Shown: piece by piece, positions 25,520 through 35,116 of the stretch
How positions within the stretch are numbered: position 1 is the stretch's first letter
Layout: the number at the start of each line of letters is the position of its first letter
NCBI GenBank assembly: GCA_947627015.1
Contig: CANQUL010000005.1
Span: forward strand, 1-44,683
Origin: an uncultured Clostridia bacterium
GTDB taxonomy: Bacteria; Bacillota; Clostridia; Christensenellales; Borkfalkiaceae
Direction: 5' to 3'
DNA length: 44,683 nt
The notes under the pieces: generated by a model
What the model saw: only the letters and a program-made list of their open reading frames with translations
Told to the model about the DNA's origin: nothing
Database searches by the model: none
Translations under genes and position numbers: made by a program

Positions 25520-26602
25520 ATGAATCGGACAAAACACAGAACCCTTTCCGTCGTTGCCGCGTGCTCCGCGGTGTTCGTCGTCGGCATGGCCCTTGCGGCG
25601 TGCTCCGGGCCCAAGCCCGAACTCGTGTCGATCTCCGTCGGCGGACAGTTTGAGACGCGCTATCTGGTCGGAGATTCGCTCAACACCGCGGGCATGCTGG
25701 TCACGGCGAACTTCTCGGACGGGACGAGCCGCACGCTTGTCCGCGGCGAATACACGGTGGCGCCCGAAGGCAGGCTCGGGACGGCGAACACGGAACTCAC
25801 CGTCTCCTACGGCGAAATGACGGCCACGCGGAAGATCAGCGTCGGGTCGGATCTCACAAACGAGACTGCGATCAAATCGGACTTTGCACCTCTCACATTC
25901 ACCGAGGACGGAAAGTCCATTGCGTACCGCATCCGCAAGCCCGACAATGACGACGTTCCCCGTCCGCTTGTTCTCTTTTTGCACGGTGCGGGCGAGCGCG
26001 GAAACGACAACGATTTACAGCTCAAAAATGCCATTCTCAAGACCTTCCTCTCCTTCAAGAGTCCCATGTACGACGCCACGGTGATCGCGCCGCAGTGTCC
26101 CGCTTCTTCGCAATGGGTCAACTGGCCGTGGGCGAACGGCAATTACAGCACTGCGGAAATCGCGGAAACGAACGAACTCGCCCTCGTCTATCGGCTCGTG
26201 CAGAGCTATGCAGCCGACACGGAGCTCGTCGATGCGTCCCGTATCTATGTCATCGGTCTCTCGATGGGCGGATTCGGGACATGGGACCTGCTTGCCCGTC
26301 ACGGCGAAACGTTTGCCGCGGGCGTTCCCATGTGCGGCGGGGGAGATCCCTCCTGCGCGGCTGCCCTTGCCGAGATCCCCATCTTCACCTTCCACGGGGA
26401 CAAAGATACCACGGTGCCCGTCGCCGGAACGCGAGAGATGGTGGACAAGATCAAAGCGGAGGGCAAGGGACTCCTCCACTATGTCGAGTACGCCGGCAAG
26501 AGTCACAACATCTGGAACGACGCCATCCAGTTCAAGGGGGACAGCAAAAATCCCGCCCTTCTCGATTGGCTGTTCGCGCAGAAAAAGACCGCCGCGAATT
26601 GA
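25520..26602 (+). CDS. Secreted lipoprotein esterase with Ig-like domain
   Basis: A 360-residue lipoprotein. The signal peptide ends in lipobox ALAAC (Cys28). A Big_3-type Ig domain (about 35-108) resembles those of the lipoprotein at 3530-6670. An alpha/beta-hydrolase domain follows (about 115-355). The triad is visible: Ser248 in GLSMGGFG, Asp296 in FHGDKDTTVP, His329 in SHNIW; an oxyanion stretch FLHGAGERG is also present. The fold and motifs fit the esterase/phospholipase-carboxylesterase or CE1-like group, so a polysaccharide deacetylase or feruloyl esterase is plausible, but a peptidase relative cannot be excluded. It is monocistronic, with its own promoter. Confidence 0.88.
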   Translation: MNRTKHRTLSVVAACSAVFVVGMALAACSGPKPELVSISVGGQFETRYLVGDSLNTAGMLVTANFSDGTSRTLVRGEYTVAPEGRLGTANTELTVSYGEMTATRKISVGSDLTNETAIKSDFAPLTFTEDGKSIAYRIRKPDNDDVPRPLVLFLHGAGERGNDNDLQLKNAILKTFLSFKSPMYDATVIAPQCPASSQWVNWPWANGNYSTAEIAETNELALVYRLVQSYAADTELVDASRIYVIGLSMGGFGTWDLLARHGETFAAGVPMCGGGDPSCAAALAEIPIFTFHGDKDTTVPVAGTREMVDKIKAEGKGLLHYVEYAGKSHNIWNDAIQFKGDSKNPALLDWLFAQKKTAAN

Positions 26603-26665
26603 GCCGACGGACAAGGCCGCTTCCGGCATCCGGAAGGAATAAACTTCGGGGAAATTCCCGGGACA

Positions 26666-26700
26666 AAAAGAGAGCGAGGCGGAGGTGCCTCGCTCTTCGT
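26666..26700. terminator. Bidirectional terminator between esterase and ABC-F genes
   Basis: A 9-bp stem GAGCGAGGC / GCCTCGCTC (26673-26681 / 26688-26696). On the minus strand it is followed by TCTTTTTG, serving the ABC-F gene; on the plus strand by TTCGTT. Confidence 0.8.
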
Positions 26701-26731
26701 TCAAAAAGAATACTTTTCGGGAAGTTCCGAC

Positions 26732-28582
26732 TTAAATGAGCTCCTCGTATTCCGCATAGAGCGTCTCGCGCTCGGTCTGGATCTCCCCGATGCGCGTCGT
26801 GAGCGCCTGTGCCTCGCGGTAATCGGCCGTATTCATGAGTGAGACGTTGATTGCCTCCTCTTCGGCGTCGAGGGCCTCCATGCGCATCTCGATCTCCCTT
26901 GTCCGCGTGCGGCGGCGTGCCTCGCGGGCACGGTCCTCCTTGGAACGGTACCCGTCCGTCTTTTTCTCCCGTTCCACCTGCACGGGTGGTGCGGCGACGA
27001 GCTTCTTGGCGGCAAGGTAGGCGGGATAGCTCCCGTCAAAGCGGACGAGCCGTCCGTTCTCGATCGCAAGCACTGCGGTCGCAAGCCGTTCGATGAACCT
27101 TCTGTCATGGGAGACAAAGAGGAGCGTCCCTTCGTATGCGGAAAGGGCCTCTTCGAGCGCTTCGCGGGCGGGAAGGTCGAGGTGGTTGGTCGGCTCGTCG
27201 AGAATGAGGATATTTCCCTTCTGCGCTTCGAGACGGGCAAGTTCGAGCTTGGCACGCATGCCGCCCGAGAGCTCTTTGACGCGCTTTTCCATGTCCTCGG
27301 CAAAGAGACCGGCCTGCGCCAGAAGTTTGCGGGCGTCCGTCTGCGAGAGAAGGGGGAAATCCTCCCAAAACGCATCGAGCGTGCGGGCCTCGGGGTCGAG
27401 GTCGGCGTTCTCCTGATCGTAGTATGCGGGCTTCGCCATGCGGCCGAACACCACATGTCTGTCCCTTGAGAGGAGGAATTTGAGGAGCGTGCTCTTGCCC
27501 GTCCCGTTGTCGCCGACGAGCGCGACCCGTTCCCCGCGCAGGATCGTGAGCGACGCATCGCGGATGAGCACCTTCCCGTCGGCGGTAAGATCGAAGTTCT
27601 TGGCCTCGAGGACGCGCTCATAGGGCGTTTCCTCCGTCTCGAATACAAAGCGCGGCGGCTTGGGCGGCGGAAGGGGCTTTTCGAGCAGAGTCATCCGTTC
27701 GAGACGGTTGACGCGCGAGAGCGCACTCTTTGCGGTCGTGGCCCGCACGATGTTCCTGTCCACATAGGTCTGCAGCTTCCCGATCTCCTCCTGCTGTCTT
27801 TCGTAGGCGCGCACGGCGTCACGGTAGCGCTCCTCCTTCAGGACCTTGTAACGGGAATAGCTCCCCTTGTACGAGGAGAGCCTTCCGCGTTCGAGCTCGA
27901 GCGTGCGGGAAGTGAGGCGGTCGAGGAAGTATCGGTCGTGCGATACGATGAGCAGCGCACCCTTATACGAGCCGAGATATTCCTCGAGCCAGAAGAGCGT
28001 TTTCAGGTCGAGATGGTTGGTCGGCTCGTCGAGGATAAGCAGGTCCGGCTCTTCGAGAAGAAGGCGGCAGAGTTTCAATTTTGTACGCTCTCCCCCGGAC
28101 ATGGTATCCACCTTTTGGTCGTAAACGCCCTCAAAGCCCATTCCGCCGAGCACGGTTTTGATGCGCACCTCATAGTGATAGCTGTCCCGTGCGGCGATGC
28201 GCTTTGTGAGCGCCTCGATGCGTCCCGAGAGGGCGGGAAATTCCGATTCGGACGCGCGGCCGAGAGCGGACTGGGCTTCCCCGAGGCGCGAAATGAGCTC
28301 CTCGTCCTCCGCAAAGACCTCCTTCATCGCACCGTATACGGTCGAATCGCTTGTAAATCCGCCCGTCTGTTCGAGGTAGCCGATGCGGATGCCGTTCTTG
28401 ACGAAGATCTTCCCGCTGTCGGGAGAGAGCTGCCCCAAAAGGAGACGGAGAACGGTCGTCTTTCCCTCGCCGTTGCCCCCGACAAAGCCCGTGCGCTCTC
28501 CCTCGTTCAGCTCAAAGGTGGCGTTCTCCACCGTGGGCACGCCGTCGTATCCGAATGTCACATTTTCAAAACTTGCAAGCAT
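26732..28582 (-). CDS. ABC-F family ATPase
   Basis: A 616-residue soluble protein with two ABC domains and no membrane segment. The first has Walker A GGNGEGKTT and signature SGGERTK; the second has GDNGTGKST and SGGMRAK. Both have ILDEPTNHLDL. A basic inter-domain linker (about 240-310) and a coiled C-terminal extension (about 530-616) match ABC-F proteins that act on the ribosome E site. Whether it is a housekeeping translation factor (Uup/YfmR-like) or an antibiotic-protection protein cannot be told. The start at 28582 follows GAGGA; longer readings lack an SD. Confidence 0.92.
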   Translation of the reverse strand: MLASFENVTFGYDGVPTVENATFELNEGERTGFVGGNGEGKTTVLRLLLGQLSPDSGKIFVKNGIRIGYLEQTGGFTSDSTVYGAMKEVFAEDEELISRLGEAQSALGRASESEFPALSGRIEALTKRIAARDSYHYEVRIKTVLGGMGFEGVYDQKVDTMSGGERTKLKLCRLLLEEPDLLILDEPTNHLDLKTLFWLEEYLGSYKGALLIVSHDRYFLDRLTSRTLELERGRLSSYKGSYSRYKVLKEERYRDAVRAYERQQEEIGKLQTYVDRNIVRATTAKSALSRVNRLERMTLLEKPLPPPKPPRFVFETEETPYERVLEAKNFDLTADGKVLIRDASLTILRGERVALVGDNGTGKSTLLKFLLSRDRHVVFGRMAKPAYYDQENADLDPEARTLDAFWEDFPLLSQTDARKLLAQAGLFAEDMEKRVKELSGGMRAKLELARLEAQKGNILILDEPTNHLDLPAREALEEALSAYEGTLLFVSHDRRFIERLATAVLAIENGRLVRFDGSYPAYLAAKKLVAAPPVQVEREKKTDGYRSKEDRAREARRRTRTREIEMRMEALDAEEEAINVSLMNTADYREAQALTTRIGEIQTERETLYAEYEELI

Positions 28583-28612
28583 AATAATTTCCTCGCGGCA
28601 GAAACTGTCGGC

Positions 28613-28744
28613 ATGAAGAGAGACAAAAAGCTCCTGCGGGTGCGCGCGCTCGAGATGCGTCTGAAAGCGGCTTCGCCCGTCCAAGCGGGCAGACTCGCAA
28701 AAAAGCTGGTAAAGCTCAAGGACGCATGGATCAACGAGCCGTGA
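28613..28744 (+). CDS. Possible small basic protein (43 residues)
   Basis: A 43-codon ORF lying divergent to the ABC-F gene and converging on the radical SAM gene. The product is very basic (MKRDKKLLRVRALEMRL...KKLVKLKDAW). About three quarters of its codons end in G or C, as in neighbouring genes. Against it: no SD upstream and only a weak promoter (a CATAAT at 28580). It fills what would otherwise be an empty 165-bp gap. Treat as unproven. Confidence 0.3.
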   Translation: MKRDKKLLRVRALEMRLKAASPVQAGRLAKKLVKLKDAWINEP

Positions 28745-28747
28745 ACG

Positions 28748-29602
28748 CTAAAAATCCCACACGGGGATGAATGTCCGGTCCGCACTTTTCCGTCCCTGCG
28801 TGTAAATTTCCGGAAAGCCGAGCGCTTCCGCACAGTCGGTCACGCGGCGGTATTCGCGGTCGGTCACGCGGCGGGCGAGTTCGGGAAGTGCCGCAATGTC
28901 GCCCATGGGGGTGTACTGCCGCAGAAGGGAGACGGGAGCCTCCGGCGGAAGCACTTCCCGAAGGAAGGAGAGCACTGCGGCGGAATCGGACGTACAGCCC
29001 GGCATCACCATATGCCGCACGAGAATGCCGGACAAGAGTTCGCCCCTCGGTCCCCGCACGAGGGGCTTTTTTGCCATATAGCGGATGGCTTCGGAGGCAT
29101 ACGAAAAGTAGTCCGCGCGGCCCGTATACCGTGCGGAGAGCTCTCCCGATACGAATTTCAGATCGGGCATCCACACGTCGATATAGGGGTCGATCCGCTC
29201 GAGGGCGTCCACCTTGCAGTACCCGCCCGAGTTATAGACGACGGGGACCCCGACCCGATGATAGGACAGCGCTTCTGCAACGAGGTCCGAGACATGGTCG
29301 GGGGTAACGAGGTCTATGCAGTCCGCACCGCGTGCTTCGAGCTCCTCAAAGATCGCCGCAAGTTCCTTGGGAGAGATCTCCTTTCCGTGTTCGGCCCGCG
29401 AGAGGGTGTAGTTCTGGCAAAAGACGCAGCGGAGCGAACAGCCGCCGAAAAAGACGGCTCCCGCGCCGTTCGTGTGTGAAAAAGGGGGCTCCTCATACGG
29501 ATGAAGATCGTATTTTCCGACGGTCAGACCGCGGACGCCGCAGCGGCCGGGACGCGTTTCTCTGTCGGTCCCGCATTCCACGGGACAAAGCGTACACTTC
29601 AT
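28748..29602 (-). CDS. Radical SAM protein, PflX/PflA-activase-like
   Basis: A 284-residue radical SAM enzyme. The cluster motif CSLRCVFC (Cys55, Cys59, Cys62) binds the 4Fe-4S/SAM centre. An N-terminal cysteine set (Cys3, Cys6, Cys10, Cys21; MKCTLCPVEC) is typical of the PflX-like group related to pyruvate-formate-lyase activases. The substrate is unknown. I use the ATG at 29602. A TTG at 29608 would place translation start directly against the -10 box. The -10 box ends 6 nt before the ATG, so the mRNA is predicted leaderless, and no SD is present. Confidence 0.9.
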   Translation of the reverse strand: MKCTLCPVECGTDRETRPGRCGVRGLTVGKYDLHPYEEPPFSHTNGAGAVFFGGCSLRCVFCQNYTLSRAEHGKEISPKELAAIFEELEARGADCIDLVTPDHVSDLVAEALSYHRVGVPVVYNSGGYCKVDALERIDPYIDVWMPDLKFVSGELSARYTGRADYFSYASEAIRYMAKKPLVRGPRGELLSGILVRHMVMPGCTSDSAAVLSFLREVLPPEAPVSLLRQYTPMGDIAALPELARRVTDREYRRVTDCAEALGFPEIYTQGRKSADRTFIPVWDF

Positions 29603-29608
29603 AAGCAA

Positions 29609-29637
29609 ATTATATCACGAACGCGCGCGAAATGCAA
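29609..29637 (-). promoter_or_regulatory. Promoter giving a probable leaderless radical SAM mRNA
   Basis: Minus strand TTGCAT (29632-29637), 17-nt spacer, TATAAT (29609-29614), then 6 nt to the ATG. It diverges from the metK promoter 10 bp away. Confidence 0.8.
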
Positions 29638-29647
29638 CCCGAATCGG

Positions 29648-29676
29648 TTGACTTTTCGGCGCGGGTTGTTTATAAT
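29648..29676 (+). promoter_or_regulatory. Promoter of metK
   Basis: TTGACT (29648-29653), 17-nt spacer, TATAAT (29671-29676). The remaining leader is only about 32 nt, too short for a SAM riboswitch. Confidence 0.88.
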
Positions 29677-29708
29677 TAGGATTGTCAACAGCAAGAGGTT
29701 TTTTACCC

Positions 29709-30869
29709 ATGAAAAGATTCTTTACAAGCGAAAGCGTGACGGAAGGTCATCCCGACAAAGTGTGCGACAAAATTTCCGACGGCATCCTCGACGAACTCTT
29801 GAAACAGGACCCCAATGCCCGTTCGGCCATCGAGTGCTGCGCCGCCTACGATACGCTCTTCATCACGGGAGAAGTGCGTGCCAATGCCTCCGTCGACTAT
29901 GCGGAAGTCGCACGCCGCGTCATCCGTGAGATCGGCTACGAAGAGGGCACCTTCGCCGCGGACCGCTGCAACATCCTCCAAAAGGTGCACGGGCAATCCG
30001 CCGACATCGCCATGGGCGTCGATGCCTCCATGGAGAAGAAGGCGGGCGGGGACGCATTCGACCTTCTCGGTGCGGGCGATCAGGGCATGATGTTCGGTTA
30101 CGCCTGCCGCGAGACCAAGCAGTACATGCCGCTCCCCGTCGTCCTTGCGCACAAGCTCGCAAAGCGGCTCACCGATCTCAGAAAATCGGGCGAGCTCTCT
30201 TACCTTCGTCCCGACGGCAAGACGCAGGTCACCGTGGAATACGAGGGCAGGACGCCCGTCCGCGTCGATACCGTGGTCGTCTCCACCCAGCATGCGGACA
30301 GCGTCTCGCAGGAGCGCATCCATCGTGACGTCAAAGAGCTCGTCGTAAAGAGCGTGATCCCGCCCGAATTTCTCGACGAGAATACGAGATATTACATCAA
30401 TCCCACGGGCCGCTTTACCATCGGCGGACCGGAAGGGGACGCAGGCCTCACGGGCAGAAAGATCGTCGTCGACACGTACGGCGGCAGATGCGCGCACGGC
30501 GGCGGGGCCTTTTCGGGCAAGGATCCCACCAAGGTGGACCGCAGTGCGGCGTATATGGCCCGCTATGTCTGCAAAAACCTCGTTGCCGCGGGCATCGCGG
30601 ACGAAGTGGAACTCGAGATCGCCTATGCCATCGGCGTTGCGCGTCCCGTCTCCGTGTTCATCGACACCTTCGGCAGCGGCAAGCTGCCCGACGACGTCAT
30701 CGCGGACATCGTGAAGAAGGAGTTCGACCTCCGCCCTGCCGCTATCATCGAGACGCTCAATCTCCGCACGCCCATCTATTCCAAGACGGCGGCATACGGC
30801 CACTTCGGGTTCCCCGAATTCCCGTGGGAAAAGACCGACCGCGCCGAGGCGCTCAAAAAGTATCTGTAA
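29709..30869 (+). CDS. metK: S-adenosylmethionine synthetase
   Basis: A 386-residue enzyme making SAM from ATP and methionine. Signature segments are present: [13 protein letters not shown] (methionine/ATP site), [17 protein letters not shown] and the P-loop-like [16 protein letters not shown]. The length is standard. The start at 29709 follows AAGAGG. It is functionally linked to luxS upstream through the activated methyl cycle. No terminator is visible before bioY, so readthrough is possible. Confidence 0.98.
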   Translation: MKRFFTSESVTEGHPDKVCDKISDGILDELLKQDPNARSAIECCAAYDTLFITGEVRANASVDYAEVARRVIREIGYEEGTFAADRCNILQKVHGQSADIAMGVDASMEKKAGGDAFDLLGAGDQGMMFGYACRETKQYMPLPVVLAHKLAKRLTDLRKSGELSYLRPDGKTQVTVEYEGRTPVRVDTVVVSTQHADSVSQERIHRDVKELVVKSVIPPEFLDENTRYYINPTGRFTIGGPEGDAGLTGRKIVVDTYGGRCAHGGGAFSGKDPTKVDRSAAYMARYVCKNLVAAGIADEVELEIAYAIGVARPVSVFIDTFGSGKLPDDVIADIVKKEFDLRPAAIIETLNLRTPIYSKTAAYGHFGFPEFPWEKTDRAEALKKYL

Positions 30870-30938
30870 GCCGAAAACCCGACCCCATATCCCATTTCAC
30901 TATGATATTCGACCGATTTTCGGAAGAGGTATAAACAG

Positions 30939-31490
30939 ATGAACCAAGCAAAGCACAAAAGCCCTGCGCGCGACATCGCAGAGATCGGTCTCTCCGTCGC
31001 CCTCATCACCGTCTGCGCGTGGATCAGCATTCCCGTCGCGCAGATCCCCATCACCCTCCAGACCTTTGCCGTTGCCCTCGTCGGCGCGCTCCTCGGCGTG
31101 CGCAAGGGGCTCGTCGCGGTCGCCGTCTATGTGCTCATGGGCCTCGTCGGCCTCCCCGTCTTTTCATCCTTCCGTGCAGGCGCCGCCGTCCTGTTCGGAC
31201 CCACGGGCGGATATATCCTCGGCTTCTTCTTTCTTTTGCTCTTCCCCGCGCTCGCAAAGCACCTTCCTCTGCGCCGCGCATGGGCTCGGACCGGAGCCTT
31301 CTTCTCGGGCATGGTAGTGGGGGAAGTTGTCTGCTATGCGTTCGGAACGGTTTGGTTCATGCTGATGTACCGCTGTTCGTTCGAGTATGCGATCTCCCTG
31401 TGCGTCCTTCCCTATCTGCTTCCCGACGCCGTCAAATTCGCCGTTGCGGCGATGCTTGCCGTGCGGCTCGAAAAATTTTTGCGGAAGTGA
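30939..31490 (+). CDS. bioY: BioY biotin transporter S component
   Basis: A 183-residue membrane protein with six helices. It has the BioY features SIPVAQIPITLQTFAVAL and the LFGPTGGYILGF loop. BioY binds biotin and works alone or with an ECF energizing module, which is not in this window. An SD (GAAGAGG) lies upstream. I see no BirA-like operator. Confidence 0.92.
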   Translation: MNQAKHKSPARDIAEIGLSVALITVCAWISIPVAQIPITLQTFAVALVGALLGVRKGLVAVAVYVLMGLVGLPVFSSFRAGAAVLFGPTGGYILGFFFLLLFPALAKHLPLRRAWARTGAFFSGMVVGEVVCYAFGTVWFMLMYRCSFEYAISLCVLPYLLPDAVKFAVAAMLAVRLEKFLRK

Positions 31491-31584
31491 CAAACATTTT
31501 TGCGCAATTGCAAAACTTCTTTTCTTGATTTTCGGCCCTTGATATGAGAAAATCAAAGAGAAATCAAAGCAAAAGGAGTTTTCC

Positions 31585-32091
31585 ATGAAGAAATGCAGCC
31601 GTCTCGACAGAATGCTTCTCATCTTCGGCTCCGCCGTGCTCGCGGCGGGACTGTTGCACACGGGGATCGCTTACCTGCTCGAAGTCGTCCGTCAGCAGGC
31701 AAAGCCCTTTTCGACGAGTTTCCCGCCCGAGGTGGAACTCCTGCTCTTCGTGCCGTATGCACTCGCCCTCTGCCTTCTCTGTGCGGTGTGGCTTTGCCTG
31801 CGTGAGCGGCAGCGCGGCGCCCGAGGGCTCGGCTTCGCCGTCCGCATCTGCGGGATCCTCGCCCTTTTGACCGCCTTCGCCGGGCTGCTCACCGTCCTCA
31901 TTGTTGCGATCGCATCGGGTGGATCCATCGATACCATGACGGTCTGCTGCATTCTGATCCCTTTCTTTGCCGCGATCGCGCTCATGCTCCTCATCCTGTC
32001 GATTTGTCTGCTTTGCAAGAGACACCGCACCGCAGAGGGGAGCCGCATGGAAAAAGAGAGTGCCCGAGGAGAGAATGAGGAGAACACATGA
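31585..32091 (+). CDS. Unrecognised four-helix membrane protein
   Basis: A 168-residue protein with four hydrophobic helices (about 10-32, 49-70, 83-110, 118-145) and a hydrophilic, charged C-terminus. SD AAAAGGAG lies upstream. No family is recognised. It overlaps the next gene, encoding a membrane-anchored XRE regulator, by 4 bp (ATGA), so the two proteins probably act together. Upstream at 31501-31518 there is an imperfect dyad TTTTGCGCAATTGCAAAA, which could be an operator or a weak terminator of bioY. Confidence 0.75.
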   Translation: MKKCSRLDRMLLIFGSAVLAAGLLHTGIAYLLEVVRQQAKPFSTSFPPEVELLLFVPYALALCLLCAVWLCLRERQRGARGLGFAVRICGILALLTAFAGLLTVLIVAIASGGSIDTMTVCCILIPFFAAIALMLLILSICLLCKRHRTAEGSRMEKESARGENEENT

Positions 32092-32540
32092 CGCTCGGAG
32101 AAAAGATTTGGAGAGCACGTGAGGCAAAGGGCCTCTCGCAAGAGCAGCTTGCCGAAGCCCTCGACGTATCGCGGCAGACCATCTCCAATTGGGAGAACGA
32201 CAAGGCGACGCCGGATGCGGTCAAGCTCGGGCTCCTGTGCAAGGCGCTCGGCGTCAGCGCAGACGAGATGCTCGCCCTTCCTTCCTCCTCGGACAGAGAA
32301 AAGGGGGAAGGCGCGCGGAGTACGGGGCTCCCGAAGTGGGCGGTCCCGCTCATTGCCGCCGCCGTCTTTGCCGTGATCGCGGCCGTGGGGCTCATCCTGT
32401 GTGCGACGGGCGTGATCCCCGCGCGCGAGGTCGCCTCCTCGCTCGTCATCTTTACGAATACTACCGTCTTTTACCTCTTTCTCCTCCTCGGCGTGGGCTG
32501 TGCGATCGCCGCGCTCGTGCTCTTTCTCAAACGAAAATGA
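32088..32540 (+). CDS. Membrane-anchored XRE-family regulator
   Basis: A 150-residue protein. The N-terminal helix-turn-helix of the Cro/C1 type (about 4-60) includes GLSQEQLAEALDVSRQTISNWE. A short charged linker follows, then two hydrophobic helices (about 86-108 and 120-146) and the end FLKRK. XRE regulators with membrane tails are common in Clostridia and may respond to membrane or ligand signals through a partner. The overlapping upstream membrane protein is the obvious candidate partner (inference). Confidence 0.88.
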   Translation: MTLGEKIWRAREAKGLSQEQLAEALDVSRQTISNWENDKATPDAVKLGLLCKALGVSADEMLALPSSSDREKGEGARSTGLPKWAVPLIAAAVFAVIAAVGLILCATGVIPAREVASSLVIFTNTTVFYLFLLLGVGCAIAALVLFLKRK

Positions 32541-32543
32541 TCT

Positions 32544-32570
32544 TGCTTCCCGAGAGGGAAGCATTTTTTT
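32544..32570 (+). terminator. Terminator after the XRE regulator
   Basis: Perfect stem TGCTTCCC / GAGA / GGGAAGCA followed by seven T. Confidence 0.92.
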
Positions 32571-32589
32571 GCGAAGCGGTTTGAATCGC

Positions 32590-32619
32590 TTGACGAAAGG
32601 GCCCCGCTTCGGGTATAAT
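32590..32619 (+). promoter_or_regulatory. Promoter of the malic enzyme gene
   Basis: TTGACG (32590-32595), 18-nt spacer, TATAAT (32614-32619), 29 nt before the ATG at 32649. Confidence 0.82.
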
Positions 32620-32648
32620 GGAGCAGATTTCAACCCATCGGAGGAACC

Positions 32649-33821
<1,173 letters not shown>

Positions 33822-33853
33822 ACAAAGTATTTCCAAAACTTTTTGAGAAACGG

Positions 33854-33882
33854 TTGACGAATGTCCCGAAAAAAGGTACAAT
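33854..33882 (+). promoter_or_regulatory. Promoter of prs
   Basis: TTGACG (33854-33859), 17-nt spacer, TACAAT (33877-33882). Confidence 0.82.
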
Positions 33883-33929
33883 AGAGTCGCGCGGGAAAGC
33901 GCACACAAAATTTTACGGAGGATGATACC

Positions 33930-34877
33930 TTGATCACGCACGGAAACGAAATCAAATTGTTTGCCGGCAACTCCAACTTGCCTTTGGCGCGGAAAATCGC
34001 GGCAAAGCTCAACACGAGTCTCGGAGAGGTGGAGGTCACCAAATTCTCCGACGGCGAGACGTCCGTCCACATCGGCGAGACGGTCCGCGGCCGGGACCTC
34101 TTCATCATTCAATCCACTTCGACGCCCGTCAACGACAATCTCATGGAACTGCTCATCCTGATCGACGCCGCCAAGCGCGCCTCGGTGGGAAGAGTGACCG
34201 CCGTCATGCCCTACTTCGGGTATGCACGGCAGGACAGAAAGGCCCGTTCGCGCGATCCCATCACGGCAAAACTCGTCGCAGACCTTCTGACGAGCGCCGG
34301 CGCGGACCGCGTGCTCACGATGGATCTGCATGCCGCCCAGATCCAGGGATTCTTCAACATCCCCGTCGATAATCTGCTTGGCGGCCCCACGCTCTACAAT
34401 TATTTCGCAAGCAAGATGGACGACGATTACGTCGTCGTATCTCCCGACGTCGGCAGCGTCAACCGCGCCCGCAAGGTGGCCGAACGGCTCGGCTGTCCCA
34501 TGGCCATCATCGATAAGCGCCGCCCCCGTGCCAACGTCATGGAAGTCATGAACATCATCGGCAGCGTCGACGGCAAAAAGTGCCTCATGGTCGACGACAT
34601 GATCGATACGGCGGGGACGATCGTGCAGGGCGCGCAGGCGCTCAAGGACGCGGGCGCCGTGGAGATCAAGGCCTGCTGCACGCACGCGGTGCTCTCCGGT
34701 CCCGCGGTCGAACGTCTCGAAAATTCGCCCATCGACGAACTCGTCATGCTCGACACCATCCAGCTTCCGCCCGAAAAACTTCTTCCCAAGATGAAGATCC
34801 TGACGGTTGCGGATATCTTTGCCTCGGCCATCGAGAACGTCTACCTCGACAAACCGATGAGCAAAATTTACGACTGA
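33930..34877 (+). CDS. prs: Ribose-phosphate pyrophosphokinase
   Basis: A 315-residue PRPP synthase supplying nucleotide, His and Trp synthesis. It starts with TTG at 33930; the SD ACGGAGG lies 8 nt upstream and the N-terminus ([12 protein letters not shown]) aligns with the family from there. The motifs are [35 protein letters not shown] and the PRPP loop [12 protein letters not shown]. The length is standard. Confidence 0.97.
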   Translation: MITHGNEIKLFAGNSNLPLARKIAAKLNTSLGEVEVTKFSDGETSVHIGETVRGRDLFIIQSTSTPVNDNLMELLILIDAAKRASVGRVTAVMPYFGYARQDRKARSRDPITAKLVADLLTSAGADRVLTMDLHAAQIQGFFNIPVDNLLGGPTLYNYFASKMDDDYVVVSPDVGSVNRARKVAERLGCPMAIIDKRRPRANVMEVMNIIGSVDGKKCLMVDDMIDTAGTIVQGAQALKDAGAVEIKACCTHAVLSGPAVERLENSPIDELVMLDTIQLPPEKLLPKMKILTVADIFASAIENVYLDKPMSKIYD

Positions 34878-34888
34878 GAGAATGCGTT

Positions 34889-34928
34889 CATAAAATTTGT
34901 TTCGCAAGGGCGCAAAACAAATTTTGTG
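34889..34928 (+). other. Long stable hairpin after prs
   Basis: CATAAAATTTGTTT (34889-34902) pairs with AAACAAATTTTGTG (34915-34928) with one wobble, extended by CGC/GCG past a 2-nt bulge and closed by an AAGG loop. No U-run follows, so it is not a standard terminator. It may stabilise the prs 3' end or belong to a small RNA. Confidence 0.6.
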
Positions 34929-34941
34929 AGAGGTTGAGAAA

Positions 34942-35037
34942 GTGCATCTCAAAGCCCCGTCGCCCACACCCATGTCTGTCCTCAAAGACAATAAGCGAAA
35001 AGGGCTCGGCAAATTGAGCCGCGCACGGCGGAAGTGA
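34942..35037 (+). CDS. Possible 31-residue basic peptide
   Basis: A GTG-initiated ORF in the prs-pth gap, with GAGAGG about 9 nt upstream. The product is strongly basic at its end (SVLKDNKRKGLGKLSRARRK). Its stop codon falls inside the loop of a 7-bp hairpin (35027-35033 / 35039-35045). No homologue is recognised. It may be chance. Confidence 0.22.
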   Translation: MHLKAPSPTPMSVLKDNKRKGLGKLSRARRK

Positions 35038-35074
35038 ATTCCGCCTAACGCATAAAATTGAGATAAAATCGCAA

Positions 35075-35099
35075 GCCGCCGCGGTGAGCGGCGGTTTTT
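35075..35099 (+). terminator. Terminator upstream of pth
   Basis: CCGCCGC / GGTGA / GCGGCGG stem (35076-35094) followed by TTTTT. It is only 18 bp before the pth start, so it ends the prs-side transcript or attenuates entry into pth-mfd. Confidence 0.8.
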
Positions 35100-35116
35100 C
35101 AATCGGCAGGTAGTGT

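Noticed and set aside
29677-29708. SAM riboswitch ahead of metK
   Set aside because: Only about 32 nt separate the -10 box from the start codon, too short for any known SAM riboswitch.
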